Below are positions 36,147-48,261 of a stretch of 64,000 bases of DNA, in pieces (the stretch's first letter is position 1; the number at the start of each line of letters is the position of its first letter). The position numbers were made by a program, and so were the translations under genes. Location: NCBI GenBank assembly GCA_031769625.1, contig JAUIMM010000135.1, forward strand, positions 4,406,001 through 4,470,000. The letters are read 5' to 3'. The DNA comes from Taudactylus pleione. Its lineage: Eukaryota > Chordata > Amphibia > Anura > Myobatrachidae. Below the pieces are notes generated by a model. The model had not been told where the DNA came from, searched no databases, and saw nothing but the letters and a program-made list of their open reading frames with translations.

Positions 36147-37336
36147 TCCAGTGAATAGCCTGAAATGGTATAATGGTAAGTGGAATACTGTTAAAGTTTA
36201 AATAATACAGTAATGTAAGTTTCAGTGTTATAAAAGAAGGCATTTTTCAGGGAACAAGTAATGAGTTTAGAACTTACAGCTTCTATGAAGCAATGATAAA
36301 GAGACCATGAGGCACAAACAATGGACAACTGAGAACTGGAAGAAGGACTTATGGAACAAGGAATCTAAAATCTTTGATTTACAATTGTCATATTTACTAA
36401 GGGAATTTCCAGTGTGTGTGTGTGTGCCTGGAGGGGTCAGAAGCACCACAAGCATATAAGTGAAACAAGGAAGTAATTTATTTTTAAAAAAGCAATATTG
36501 TTACACATATTCAACTTTTTCATATGAAAATATGGTGTAAATAAAATTACAATACTAATAATGATACATAGTCCTGGGTCATATTATATTCTTAGTTTGT
36601 GATAATAACAATTGTGGACTTGCATATACCTTAGATGGTGATTTGTTATTGATACAGTAAGTTACTCAAGTTCCAGTGATAATCTTTATCAGCCCTTCAC
36701 CATCTGCAAATTTCTCTTACTAAGGACTGCACAGATCTATTGTTTATCTGATGTGGTAACACTATATCGGCTAATTACTGGACCTTGCGTAACCTACTGT
36801 ATTAATATCAAATCGCCATCTATATGTAATAATTATGGGGGTTGCAGTCGGGACGTCTGAACAGCAGTAATCGGCTGCAAGGCTGGCACTGGGGGAGCAT
36901 GCAATTATGTAGAGCATGCAATTATGTAGATCTCTCTGCGATAGGCGGTTTCTTGAAGATTATCTTCCTGCAGCTGTCCAATGGACATTTTTTCCATTCC
37001 ATTGTGAGGTAACGCACAACCTAGCATGGTTGCAAATGATGCGACCACACCAGGGAAATGGTTCATGAAGCTATACATGAGGACACTTACCGTACCTATA
37101 CTATCCTAGTGACTTGCATTGATCACTATGGCGCTCTGCATTGCCATGACAGTTACTGTAATATGCAAAAACCAGAAAATCCAGCTTTGTCACTTTTGTA
37201 ATGTTTATAATCCATTAAGCAAATATTACAGCTAACACAGGAAAAGCACAAAACACTGGAACATTTTTTAAATGATGTACTGTGTATATGGGAAATTATC
37301 TATTTCACTTTCAGTTGATATGATGTCATGTGACAC
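36147..37336. other. Unassigned non-coding DNA
   Basis: AT-rich sequence without a credible ORF, terminal repeat or known motif that I can recognise. Confidence 0.4.
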
Positions 37337-37339
37337 TGA

Positions 37340-38166
37340 GGGGGAGATGTATCAAGCCTTCTAGTGATGACAAGTCAAGAAGTTAAAACATAGCAACCAA
37401 TCAGCCATCATTTTAGAGTATGCACTTGATACATGATAGCTATAAGCTGATTGGTTGCTATGGGCAACTTCTTTAACTGTTCTCTTTGTTGGTATATGGG
37501 GTGCACTACTGCACTACCGCCATGATGCTCCATTCCTGAAGTATCCTTCCCTTGCCAAGATGCCCATTTTTAGACAGTCTGTGCATACACAGTGCCATCT
37601 GAGACCACAGTACTACACAGATATGTGGAACCTGGTTTATATATCACATAATACTGTCTACATACATGACCACGGACAGACTGGGGCTGCTAAGCAGCCC
37701 TGGCAGTCCCCTGCAAAAAAGGGGCATGGCCTAGTCGAAATGGGGCATGGCCATGCATCACCTGGGCATGCCGAGAGTCACAGGGGTGTGGCCTCACCAC
37801 ATGCCCCCTTCTTTCAGTATCTCCGGCTGAGCAGATGTTGGGAAGTGGTGCTGCTCAGCCAGGGTTTGCAGCTGGACCGACCCATCTGGCCACCGGCCCT
37901 CCTGGCATTTGTCAGAAGTGCCAGATGGGCAGTCTGGCCCCTGTACATGACTGGACGATTCACTGTTTGCTCTGATCCATCTCCACTGCTTGCATACATT
38001 ACTGTGAGTATGGCTGTACAAAACTGCAATAAACCTAAACCCAAGCACCCAATTAAGTCTATGTGGCTGAAGTGTCTACAATAATTTATGCTATTTACTA
38101 ACTGTATATGCCACAAAATAGGACATACCTGTCAACACTATTTAGAAGGTTTGATACATCTCCCCC
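37340..38166. mobile_element. MITE GGGGGAGATGTATCAAGC, TSD TGA
   Basis: Ends GGGGGAGATGTATCAA and TTTGATACATCTCCCCC, with TGA at 37337-37339 and 38167-38169. Inside is a CATAGCAACCAATCAG/CTGATTGGTTGCTATG hairpin. A GC-rich piece from about 37670 to 37960, ending in CAGTCTGG words, appears to be a further insertion. The 209-codon open frame across it has no family resemblance. Confidence 0.82.
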
Positions 38167-38169
38167 TGA

Positions 38170-39329
38170 ATATTGGTTAGATTGCTAGCATAAATCTGGA
38201 ATATTGGTACTCTTTACTATCCATATGTTAATGCTGTTTATGGAGAGCTCTAATTCATGAAATACATATTAACAGTATACATGTCTTTTTATAATATACA
38301 GTAACAATATATAAGACTTTTTATAATTTATTTCTTGCAGGGATATGTTGGGCTGCCACCCAACCAGTCACTTCCTGGGTTTCAGGCTTTGTGGCTACAA
38401 GTGACTGTCAGGCTCTCTCTTGAAAATAAGAAAACACCTGCTTAAACACTTTTACTTTGTGTGCACATAACTGAACTTCATCAACAACCGATGTTATCGG
38501 CAAGTGTTCCTCACCCATGAAAAGAGTGCGAGCTCCTGGTAGATGCGTGTGTTAACTTTACTGTTCATCTACTTGTAGCCACCCGATGTGTTTCATTGTA
38601 TAAATGATTCTTCAGGGATGTGGCTTTACATAAACCAGTCTGCTATAATGATGCATCATTCAGTAATAACATTTTCACAAATATCACTACTCATTATACT
38701 CTTACACAACAGAAATAAAGGCATATAACGGCAACATTATTTTAAAACACCTAAATTTAGTCAATGTTACTTTGAAGGGTTCAGGATTTTTTAAACCCCT
38801 TATTTCAATACAGTATATCCAATAATGGAGATTCAGTTCATTTTCAAAAACTGTATTTTCAATATAATACTATTGAGGAAATGCATTTAATGACTTATGC
38901 AAGCCTCAATAATACCAACTACCGTTAATTAAAAAAGATGATCACTTTCTTATGATGGTTTATTGCAAATCCTCATATTCACCATTACAATCCATGCACT
39001 ATGCACGCACCCGGTTTTCACGCAATTCAATTTCAAAGTCGTGAAGTGGCATTTGCACAAAAATTCTTCCTGCTTTTACATGCGACAAGTAGAGGTGAAA
39101 ATGAATGAATCTGCCTGTACCACCTAAAAAAGTGTATTAGTGGCTCGAATAAAAGTGTTTGGGGTTCTTAAATTAAGACAAATGGCTGTTTTATGCATAT
39201 TTCGAAAACAGCCAAATAAAGATAAAAAGCAAGTGTTTGGGTTTTGTTTTGCAAATTTAATGTTTTATATAAATTGGGGGTACATAAAAATGCCTATAAG
39301 TATAAAATTGTGTCATTTAAATTCACTTT
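38170..39329. other. Unassigned non-coding DNA
   Basis: AT-rich. 38460-38660 has a chain like those in other frog repeats (stem CCACCCGATGTG then 'ATGATTCTTCAGGGATGTGGC'), but no ends can be set. No gene is seen. Confidence 0.35.
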
Positions 39330-39990
39330 TAAAAAACATTAAAAATACACCTCTAACATGCACCTGCAATCTTAGAAATACCTGTCCCATTCGGAATGGG
39401 TATGATATCTCGGCTGTCGGGATGAAGCTGATCACAATACCGACAGAGGCATCCCCACAGTCAGAATCCCGACATAGCAAGTGATGGTGAGTATTTTCTC
39501 TACCCCCTACCCTAATCCCTATCCCAACCATAATCCTCCCTCCCCGGTGCCTAAACCTCACTCCCCCTTCCTAGTGCCTAAACCTAACCTCCCCCTCCCC
39601 TCCCCGCACCCTAAACCTAAGACCCCCTCCCCAGTACGTAAACCTAACTGTCCCCCCCTAGTGCCTAAACCTAACCTTCCCCTTCCAGCACCCTAATCCT
39701 ATCCCTGCCTCCTGCTGCCTAACCATAACCCTCCCCCTAATGCCTAAACCTAACCCCGCTACCTAACGCTACCCTCCACCTGCACCCCGTACTTACCCTT
39801 CAGGATGCCGACGGTAGGAATACTGGTGCAAGTATTTAAACCGCCAGCACCCTGCACGCCAGGATGCCGACTACATCCCTCCCAATCATATAGCACTCCA
39901 ATATAACTGTCCCACCTCTATATAGGGGTGCTATATGATTGGGACAGGTGTTTTTAAGATTGTATGTTCATGTTAGAGGTGCATGCATCA
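39330..39990. mobile_element. Palindromic MITE hosting a GGGATGCCGG element
   Basis: Left CCTCTAACATGCACCTGCAATCTTAGAAATACCTGTCCCA pairs with TGGGACAGG..TTTTTAAGATTGTATGTTCATGTTAGAGG at the right (arms seen in pieces). At about 39380-39890 lies a member of the GGGATGCCGG group with a CCCTAACC-like core. Confidence 0.62.
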
Positions 39991-40040
39991 CAAACAGACA
40001 TCTTTTGAATCTATATATTAGTTGTGTCAATTGATTTGAA

Positions 40041-40215
40041 GGGGTATATTTACTAAAGTGAGAGTTTTTTGAATTGGAGATGTTGCCCATAGCAACCAAT
40101 CAGATTCTACTTAACATTTAAAGAGCACTTTCTAGAATATAATAGCTAGAATCTAATTGGTTGCTATGGGCAACATCTCAACTTCTAAAAACTCTCACTT
40201 TAGTAAATATGCCCC
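40041..40215. mobile_element. 175-bp hairpin MITE GGGGTATATTTACTAA
   Basis: Arms read GGGGTATATTTACTAAAGTG and, inverted, CACTTTAGTAAATATGCCCC. An inner GTTGCCCATAGCAACCAATC hairpin makes the whole element fold. Flanks GAA/AAA are only a partial 3-bp match. Confidence 0.85.
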
Positions 40216-40319
40216 AAAGACTCACACATTAGTGTTGTACATAGCAGGGATAATGACAGAATTACTTATGACATTAAACAGAAGATAAATATCCTATGCT
40301 CCTGCCCAAATGAGAATAA

Positions 40320-40496
40320 GGGGTCTATTTACTAAGCAGTGTTAGGAGACAGAGTGAAAAGTGATAAGGTGCCAGCCAATCAGCTCCTAACTGCCATCTC
40401 ACAGGCTGTGTTTGAAAAATGACAGTTGGGAGCTGATTGGCTGGCACCTTATCACTTTTCACTCTGTCTCCTAACACTGCTTAGTAAATAGACCCC
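40320..40496. mobile_element. 177-bp hairpin MITE GGGGTCTATTTACTAAG, TSD TAA
   Basis: The arms of about 80 bp are almost perfect inverted copies (GGGGTCTATTTACTAAGCAG / CTGCTTAGTAAATAGACCCC). TAA lies at 40317-40319 and 40497-40499. Confidence 0.9.
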
Positions 40497-41374
40497 TAAA
40501 TCCTATATAACTGAACTAATGTACATAATTAAATTATTTAGGATTTTTAATGCAAAGTTTGTAATCTATAGTATATGCTGCTTTTGGTGCCTGTGGTCTC
40601 CAGTACATCGGATGTATCACTAATAAAACCTCAGTGCTTCACTGCAAGCGCTATCTCTTGCACCTGTATTGATGCCAGTCAGCCACCTTTACCAAGATGG
40701 CTGCCACAAACCCTTTACTACACGTGTGTCCATGGAGCAGGGACAATCTGTTCTCCCAGGCTCCCATCATGCTCTGTCCAGTGTCTGAATATGAAATCAA
40801 TGGCCTGGGACTCTGGGAGAAAGCACACACAGTGAGTGAGTGACACGCTAACCTAACTCACCCCTTCCTTCTTCTGTCTGCTTCGGGCAGCTCCTCCATA
40901 CCACCCACCCACCGCGGCTCATCTCTCTAATTCAGCGGCACGCCACAACATCATGATCACACCGCGCCGGCTTCAGTGATCAAAGGAAATCTTTATTGAT
41001 GGCATGCGGGCCAATGCGGCATAGGTAAGGAAGGAGGTGGAGTGGGAGGGCGCCCAGCGGCTAGCTGAGCAGTTAGTCACTTTCAGTGTTGCCAACTCTG
41101 AAATGAAAAGCAAGCAACCTATAAGTAAAAAACAAGCCCAAAACAAGCCCAAACCAATCCTAAAAAGCCCAATAAAAAAGCCCAATTAATGGGGGTGTCT
41201 ATTTGTCCTCACTCTCTACCTGCCTAAATCCTTTACTCCCCCTCTTCTCTAACCTAAATATTATAGTGTATGCACAACCTTATCTGCCTATATTGCTTTT
41301 CTCCCTCTACATCAGCCGCCATATTTTTACCTCCTCCCTCTTTTCATACCTCATTCCCTTGCCAGTCTTCAGTT

Positions 41375-41683
41375 GGGTACACACTTGCCGATGTGTGTAC
41401 CCAGCGATGCGACGCCCAACCATGCAACATATATCGGGCGGTCGATACATACTGCATGATGTGGTGACCAAATATCCGATATGTCGGGCATCGGCTCCAT
41501 CCACTATGCCAGCGTTGGCATCTGGGTCGATCCATAGACCCTACATGCAGGCCAACGGAACAACCCTGATGGACGACCCTCAGGAGTGCGCAGGGTCATG
41601 AATAGTGGGTACACACTGGCCGATTTGGACGATATGTCAGCCCAATCTGCAGTATCAGGCAACATATCGTCTAGTGTGTACCC
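41375..41683. mobile_element. GGGTACACAC-type MITE
   Basis: Inverted GGGTACACACTTGCCGAT at the left and TAGTGTGTACCC at the right, with repeated internal GTGTGTACCC/GGGTACACAC (41393-41402; 41607-41616). The boundaries and duplication are uncertain. Confidence 0.6.
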
Positions 41684-41689
41684 ACCTTT

Positions 41690-43006
41690 CCTTTACCTGA
41701 CTCCCCATTCCTATCACCACTCTTCTTTACCGCCTTCATTTCTGTCACCTGTCTAATTCCATTATCCCCTCTTTTTAACAGCCTCAGTAATTTTAACTCG
41801 CCCCCATGTACCTGCCTCATTTCTATCATCTAGTTTACCTCTCCTTCTTGTCTGCCCCCTCCAACTTCACCCTGTCCACTACCCTCTATTCCCCAGACAC
41901 AACCTTCCCCCCTCCCTCAGTCACTACCAGTGCAAAAAACACACACACATATTTACTTACCTCTAGGGGTGCCTCGGCAATGCACACAAAAAAACAAGCG
42001 ACCTTAAAAAAACAAGCCCAAAAACAAGCAACAAGCAACTTGCAAAAAAAAGAAGCAACTTGCAAAAAAAAGAAGCCCAATTCCGCTTGTTATAAGTGGA
42101 CTTGGCAACTATGGTCACTTTACTCTATTGTGCGGCGGAGAGGTGGGGCTGTCACTATCTGCCTGTCAGGGGAGTAACAGTGGGTGGCCGGTAGTAGTAG
42201 CGAGTGCCGGGCAGGCCCCCCGAGTATATGGGCCCGGGACTCCTGTCCTGGCTGTCCCCCCCTGATGGTGGCCGTGTGCACAAGGGAATCATGTCATGAT
42301 CTGAGCCATTAGGATGCTACAATTTGAGGGCCTGAATAAGGGTATAACATTGGGCTTTGAATCATTTGCAATTGTTCAGTTTTTATTATTTTGTTAATAT
42401 TTTATCTTTTATTATAGAAGGTATATATTTCAACATAGAATATATGTTTGATTTTACTATTTGAAATCTAAGGGGCAGAAATTGTTAAAATGATGGCATG
42501 TAAAATCAAATAAACAATACCAAACATAAGTTTTTTGTAACTGCTTTTGTAATTGATTGTTTAATAAGTATTTTATTGTTTATTTTGAATAATTGCATAG
42601 CTGAGTATTAGTTAATGCATTGAGACTCCTATATATTGTGATCAAAGCATAAGCACTACCCCTGATGAAGTAAAAAATTCTGAAACGCATAGGGGCCATT
42701 GCTAAGTAATAGCATGTAATGTACTGTAGCTAAGGTCTGCAAAATGAGGCTTGTATCAGAGAAGGGCATCTGACATGGGTACGGTGTTTGAGCCTCAGTG
42801 ATGAGGCTGCTGGGATGCATGATACTTGAAATTTTAATGTATTGTTTTTAATCTACAGAGATTCTTGGTAAAACAAACCTCTACTCGGTGCCCTTTCTTT
42901 TTTATCATTTAGAAACTATTGTGCCATAGGAGGAGGGGCTAATTGAGGTGATCTGCAGACGTCATTATATAGATAAACTTTAGACAAAACGTTTAAAGAA
43001 AAGAAG
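41690..43006. other. Unassigned non-coding DNA
   Basis: CT-rich at 41690-41930, an AAAAAACAAGC-rich patch at 41990-42090 (echoing 41098-41190), then AT-rich sequence containing CCCCTGATGAAG...GAAACGCATAGGGG (42659-42690). No gene is seen. Confidence 0.35.
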
Positions 43007-43185
43007 CCAATTTACCAAGCAGTATGTTTTTGGATTGTGGGAGGAAAAAGGTTTACCTGGAGGAAACCCATACAAACACAGAGAGGACATACAAACTCCA
43101 TGCAGATAGTGCCTTTTTCAGGAATTGAAGTAATTACTGCCGACCTGGGATGTAGCAATGATAACCATTATGCCAAACGTGCTGC
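43007..43185 (+). repeat. Ancient SINE/LINE-like conserved repeat
   Basis: The chain TTGTGGGAGGAAAAAGG, ACCTGGAGGAAACCCATAC, ACATACAAACTCCATGCAGA, and a later GATAACCATTATGCCA resembles a widely dispersed vertebrate repeat (GGAGGAAACCCACGC...CATGCAAACTCC...CTAACCACTGTGCC) familiar from fish and amphibians. The family assignment is from memory and not tested. Confidence 0.55.
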
Positions 43186-43795
43186 TCAATTCAATTCAAA
43201 CTCAGAGCCTTATATGGACAGTTTCATTTTGCTTAATTAGTTAAAGATATATATATATATATATAAAAAGAATTAAAGATGCACAACTCCAACATTACTC
43301 ATTATATATAATAATACATTTTGCAATAGAATTTTGCAAATAATAATAGAGGTTTTGGCATAATCATGGCCATGGTTATGGGCCTACCCAGTGCGCCCAG
43401 GTAACCTCTGAGGGTAGGTCCCTAACATACTGGGGTTGAAATCAAGAGTGCAGGACACCCCAAACCAGCCCAGCTGAGCCACCCCAGGGCATCACTCCAA
43501 TAAGGAGAGGTGCAGTGTAAAAAGGTGTAGGATAGATAAGAGCAGCTACTGCTGCATTAAGGAGGTGAAAAATAAAGATGTGAAAATAATACATATATAT
43601 TAAACAAACAATGGAAGTGCTAAAACTGCAAGAAAGGAAAAATGTGTATATAATGTGATGCCCTGAAGCAGCCCAACCAAAGCAATCCAGGGGACCCACA
43701 CCCCAAAAATTAACCCTTAGCTGCACTGCAGTATAAAATTTTTTATGACTTACCTAGATTGTGCATCTTCTTAAAGTGCAGTCAAAATGCCAGAT

Positions 43796-44036
43796 CCCTG
43801 CTTAAAACCCTAACCCTCCTGGGGGGTGCCTGACCCTAAGTCCCCCCCGGGTGCCCTAAACCTAACCCCCCCCCCGCGGCTCTCCGCTCGCGGCGCCCAG
43901 CATCCCTTCGATCGGGATGCCGGGAGCCGGTCTCCCGGCGTCGGGGAAATGTCAGGCGTCTACATCTAGACGCCCGGCATTTCACCCTCACCGGGATATG
44001 ACAGTCGGCAGCCGGCTTCCCGAATGTATACCCCAT
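43796..44036. mobile_element. GGGATGCCGG element, 3' part
   Basis: The stretch 43840-44034 is nearly identical to 60810-61005 (shared: CATCCCTTCGATCGGGATGC, CCCGGCGTCGGGGAAATG, CCGGGATATGACAGTCGG). It ends GTATACCCC only about 80 bp before the splice acceptor of the MS4A exon. Confidence 0.72.
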
Positions 44037-44089
44037 AAACACAGGTTTGGCTTTATTGTGATTATTTGGCTATTTATTTAGTAAAATTG

Positions 44090-44115
44090 TATTTACTGTT
44101 TGCTTTCTGTCTTAG
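44090..44115 (+). promoter_or_regulatory. Splice acceptor of the MS4A exon
   Basis: The pyrimidine-rich run ending TTTGCTTTCTGTCTTAG gives a good 3' splice site at 44115, eight bases before the ATG. The start codon is therefore in the second or a later exon, with an untranslated exon upstream. Confidence 0.75.
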
Positions 44116-44123
44116 TGTCTATC

Positions 44124-44396
44124 ATGAATGATGAAAGCGAAACTACTTCTAATATCTATGAGACCATACCAGGTACCGTCTCCTCAGCTGTTCGCTATAT
44201 GAACACACCAGTACCATCCGCTCACCAGAATGTCATCCCAACACCACCTCCATACAGTGTCTCTCCTGAAAACATGGTGTGGAGCAGTCCACCTGCGGCA
44301 CCACAGTGGAAATTGGTTACTGTCATACCACAAAGTATAGATGCTTCATCCCCTTTTTACAGAACATTTCTGAAAGCCAAGCCAAAAGCTCTGGGG
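44124..44396 (+). CDS. MS4A-family membrane protein, first coding exon (partial)
   Basis: This is a 91-codon exon of a tetraspanning MS4A (CD20/FcεRIβ-like) protein. The ATG has A at -3. Residues 1-66 form a Ser/Thr/Pro-rich cytosolic tail. From ~67 the sequence VIPQS...SPFYRTFLKAKPKALG matches the characteristic MS4A motif that directly precedes transmembrane segment 1 (FLKGKPKALG-type followed by a V/AIQI helix). The exon ends at G-GTAAGT (donor 44397) in phase 0, where MS4A genes break. The tail has a PPPY (41-44), a WW-domain ligand type, and a YETI (12-15), a YxxΦ-type sorting motif. MS4A proteins act as plasma-membrane or endosomal chaperone/signalling partners; which member this is cannot be told. 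The four helices must be encoded downstream, and I did not find them. A transposon ends 80 bp upstream and hAT E begins 570 bp downstream. Confidence 0.8.
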
Positions 44397-44402
44397 GTAA
44401 GT
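44397..44402 (+). promoter_or_regulatory. Splice donor of the MS4A exon
   Basis: GTAAGT directly after codon GGG; a consensus 5' splice site. The open frame runs on for 16 codons only by chance. Confidence 0.78.
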
Positions 44403-44965
44403 ACCTGCAAAGGCAAATTAAATATTTATCTATTTATAACCTAATCATCCCAGTTATTGTAAAAATGGACCACACACTTTGTCCGAAACAGCTTAATGTG
44501 CGTCATTTACAGGTGAACACAGTTGCGCTCAAAACATATACAGAAAAAATACACATGAAAAATGTGCATTAATGCAGGTATGTTTATCCTTTCATATCCA
44601 AAAATGCAGCACAGACCCTGTTATGTAATCTCTGTATCTTGACAATTATGAAAGGGGAGGTGCACCCAGGAATAAAAAGCAACATATATGGTACAAAGAA
44701 AAAAGTAATCCAATAGGATTTAAATGATTTAAAATATGACCACTGGCTATATCTATGATACTAGTTGCTACTTACCATATTTGATATCACTTATGTTAAT
44801 GGTCAAATATATGGATCTAGTGTTGTCACAAATACTTCTTATTCGAGTCTGACATATAGGTTAGCATGAGGTAATTCACTGCCGTCAAATTGTTTACTTC
44901 AACTACCACTTATAGTTGAGTGTATCTTATTTGCTGTAGGCCATATATCAACATTTATTATATAT
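44403..44965 (+). other. Presumed MS4A intron sequence
   Basis: AT-rich DNA between the donor site and hAT element E, without ORF or recognised repeat. Confidence 0.5.
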
Positions 44966-45295
44966 TAGAGATGAGCGGGTCCGGTTCTCTGGGAACCGGA
45001 CACACCCGAATTTCAGGGATCCGGGAGGATCGGAGACACAGCTCAGATCTCCCTGCCTGCCCCTAATCGAGGCAAAACCTCGCGATCATGCTGTCAGTTC
45101 TCGAGGTTTTGCCTCCAGCGGCCATTTTTAGAAAGTACCATTAAATTCAATGGGCTTAACGCTTATTGACTGAGAGAGCTGACTGTCACGGATCTCAGCC
45201 AATCAGCATTGAGCCCATTGAATTCAATGGGCACAGGAAGGTAGGAAGATACCTGACACCACAGGAACCCCCTGCTGGCTGCACTCCACACTACC

Positions 45296-45910
45296 GACAT
45301 CCCCGCTGCCGACACTGCTGGCATCCTGCATTGTACACCACCATCACCGATGCACTGCAGACACCGCCAGGACCCCCACACTGAGGACACTGCTGGCACC
45401 CCCGCTCTACCGACACCAGAGGCTAACTGCACTGAGGACACTGCCAGAACCACTGCACTGCTGTCCCATATACTGAGGACACTGTCAGCACACGTGCACT
45501 GAGGACACCGCTGGCACCCCTGCTTTGCCAACACTGCCGATACCCTGCACTGAAGACACTGCCAGCACCCCTGCACTTGTGCCCCATGTATTTAATACAC
45601 CGTCAGCAACCCCGCCTTCTGCCACTGCCACCACTCCGACACCGAAGGGACCACCACAATGCCGACACTGTCAGCACATGTGCACTGAGGACACCACTGG
45701 GACTCCTGCTTTGCCAACACTGCTGGCAACCTGCACTGTGGACACTGTCAGAACTCCCACACTCCCCACATACTGAGGACACTGTCAGCAACTCCTCATT
45801 GCCGGCACTCCCACACTGAGGACACCACCAGCACCCCTGCACTGCCGACACTGTCAGCACACGTGCACTGTGGACACTGCTGGCACCCCTGTACTACTGC
45901 CTCACATTGA
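45296..45910 (+). repeat. Degenerate CACTGAGGACACTG repeats in element E
   Basis: Irregular units built from CACTGAGGACACYGCYRGCAC and CTGCCGACACTG, resumed at 46501-46760. They occupy the same place, after the 5' end, as the tandem arrays of the other hATs. Open frames here are fortuitous. Confidence 0.75.
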
Positions 45911-46847
45911 GGGTGCCGTTAGCATAGCCACATGCAGGGGGGGTTTCTGGTTGCCTGGAAACCCCCCTCCCCAGCCAACACCATGCCCACAATATAAATA
46001 ATAAATAATAGAATTTTAATAGTGCTGCATGTTCTCAGTATCACAAATTACCATAAATAATTAGCACCACATGTTGATCTTTTAACATGTGTCAGTCAGT
46101 AATAAATACACCTGTGCACCAAATAGGAGATGTGGAAAACATGCACTGTTAGAGGTGCACTGCTACAGACCATCAATTGGGTTAATTATTAATACTGTAT
46201 AATAATACACTATCCCATGCATGAAGAGACCAATATGTACATATATGTCTACGGCAGTGCTAGGTTCTTCTGCTGTTCCCCAAGAATCCAGCTCAGGCAG
46301 GATGGCCGTACTGCCGCATCTGATGGCTTACTGTGATCACTGGTCCTGTATATGATGGAATTATGACACACAATAAACTTTGTATGACGCATATGAAAGC
46401 TGGATAAGTTCTACTTATGCCCTCTTCATGTACTGGCCACACTCACTCTAAAATCAAGCATTTAGAAACCCTGCATTTGCCACTGGTCAGCAGCCCCTCA
46501 CTGCCACCACAGCCAGCACTCCCACACCGAGGGCACCCCCACACTGCTGACACTGTCAGCATCTCAGCACTGAGGACACCCCTGGCACCGCAGCACTGCT
46601 GACACTGTCAGCACCCTGCACTGAGGACACTGCCGCTACACTGTACCCCCACTCTGCCAACATTACTACACTGCCAACACAGCCGGTACCCCGACATTGA
46701 GGAAACCACTGGCAATCTCGCATTGAGGACATCTCCAGCACCCCGCACTGCCCACACTGCTGTCACAGTAAGTGCACTATTGGTGTATCCAAACCCACAC
46801 TTTATAACACATTGTATCTGACCTGCACTGCATTCAGCCCACAATGT

Positions 46848-47296
46848 GGGCCTGATTCTGCAAGGATCGTAATTGTAAAGCTGCACGCAGGCAGCTTGGC
46901 AATAGCAAACCTTGCAGATATGGTAATGCAGCAGGAGGCATCATGCCTCCTGTGCATTACTTATCCGAGCTGCGCTGTCCAACGCAGCATCGTATAATCT
47001 GCATACCATCAGCTGGCTGCGGTGACCCATGGGGTCCTGCAGCCGGCCACCACAGTTTAGAGGAAGAGGCCAGGAAAGCTTCATCAGGCGACGGCTATCC
47101 TGGCCTCTGCCCTCCCCGCAATGGCGGCGACACACCTCCGTTTCAGGTCAGTCACTGACAGTCTGCTGCCAGTGTGCAAGTGGACTCGCAGACCCGTTCT
47201 GCACATGCGCAGAATGGGTCTGGCGTATGTGCAGATTTCCAAACATCAGGAATCTGCCTTCAGCAGTGCACTAGTGTGCACTGATGGATCAGGCCC
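46848..47296. mobile_element. GGGCCTGATTCTG MITE, TSD TGT
   Basis: Ends GGGCCTGATTCTGCA and TGATGGATCAGGCCC, with TGT at 46845-46847 and 47297-47299. Inner pair GGAGGCATCATGCCTCC at 46935-46951 is a perfect palindrome. Inserted in element E. Confidence 0.78.
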
Positions 47297-47892
47297 TGTA
47301 TCCGACCTGCACTATAAACTGCACTGTATCCGACCTGCACTGTAACTGGCTCACACTGTATTCTGCACTATATCCTGCCTGCACTGTATACAACCCACAC
47401 TGTATCGCGCTGTAACCGACTCACGCTTTGTCCGACCCGCACTGTATCTGACCCACACTGTATCTGACATGTACTGTACCTGCACTTTATCCGACCTGCA
47501 CTGTATCTGACTTGCACAGAATCCGACCCGCAGGTACAGAGCACAGTTTTTAATGGTTGGGGAGATTTTGGGGAACTGCTCCACAAAAAGGCTGACTGAT
47601 CAGGGCTTTACATGACCAGTCATTGGTGGCCTTGCTCCCCCAGGAGGAAATACAGATTGGGCACTGAGAATAGGTATGTGCTGGGGGCATGTTCACTTGT
47701 GTAGGGGGCATTCATGTCTGCTGATGCTATTTACACATAGTTTAGGGTTTTTTTGTTTGCTGTTTGTTAACTACGACTAATTGTTTTGAGCAAGGATATT
47801 CCACGCATGATTTTTAGTACATTTCTGTGTTGAATTGTTTTCTATTGAACGTACTTGTGAGTTGGTTTGGCCTATGTTGGTGAACAATATTA

Positions 47893-48261
47893 TGGGACAT
47901 ATTCAAATACCCGCGGGACTTCTTCCGCGAGTAATTGAGGCTCGAATGTCCCGCGGCGCGGGGTTAAGCTATTCAATAAAATTGCTTTTTCCCCACGCCG
48001 GTAAATGAGCCCTCGCTCGCGAGAACACACTGTTTCCGTGAGAAGTGTGGAAACAGTGTGTTTTTCTGACGCGCGCGAGGCCGACAAGGGCGGCTACGTG
48101 CAGCTGTTACCTCGCACCTACATGAGGTGCGAGGTAAAGCCCGTCAGCGGGGATTTGCGTGCGGGGTCTCGTGGACACCCGCACGTGGAATCCCCGCTTA
48201 TTGAATCACCCCGGCGACAATTAGCCGTGGGGTAAACCCCGCGGCTAATTGAATATGCCCC
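47893..48261. mobile_element. GGGGCATATTCAA MITE
   Basis: Ends TGGGACATATTCAA and TTGAATATGCCCC; flanks TTA/TTT give an imperfect duplication. The interior is CpG-rich (CCGCGGGAC, GCGAGGTAAAGCCCG) and has inverted pairs. Related to 20382-21762. Inserted in element E's tail. Confidence 0.75.

Noticed and set aside
37455..38084. 209-codon plus-strand ORF
   Set aside because: It lies inside a TGA-flanked MITE and spans its internal insertion. There is no domain and hydrophobic stretches come from repeat sequence.
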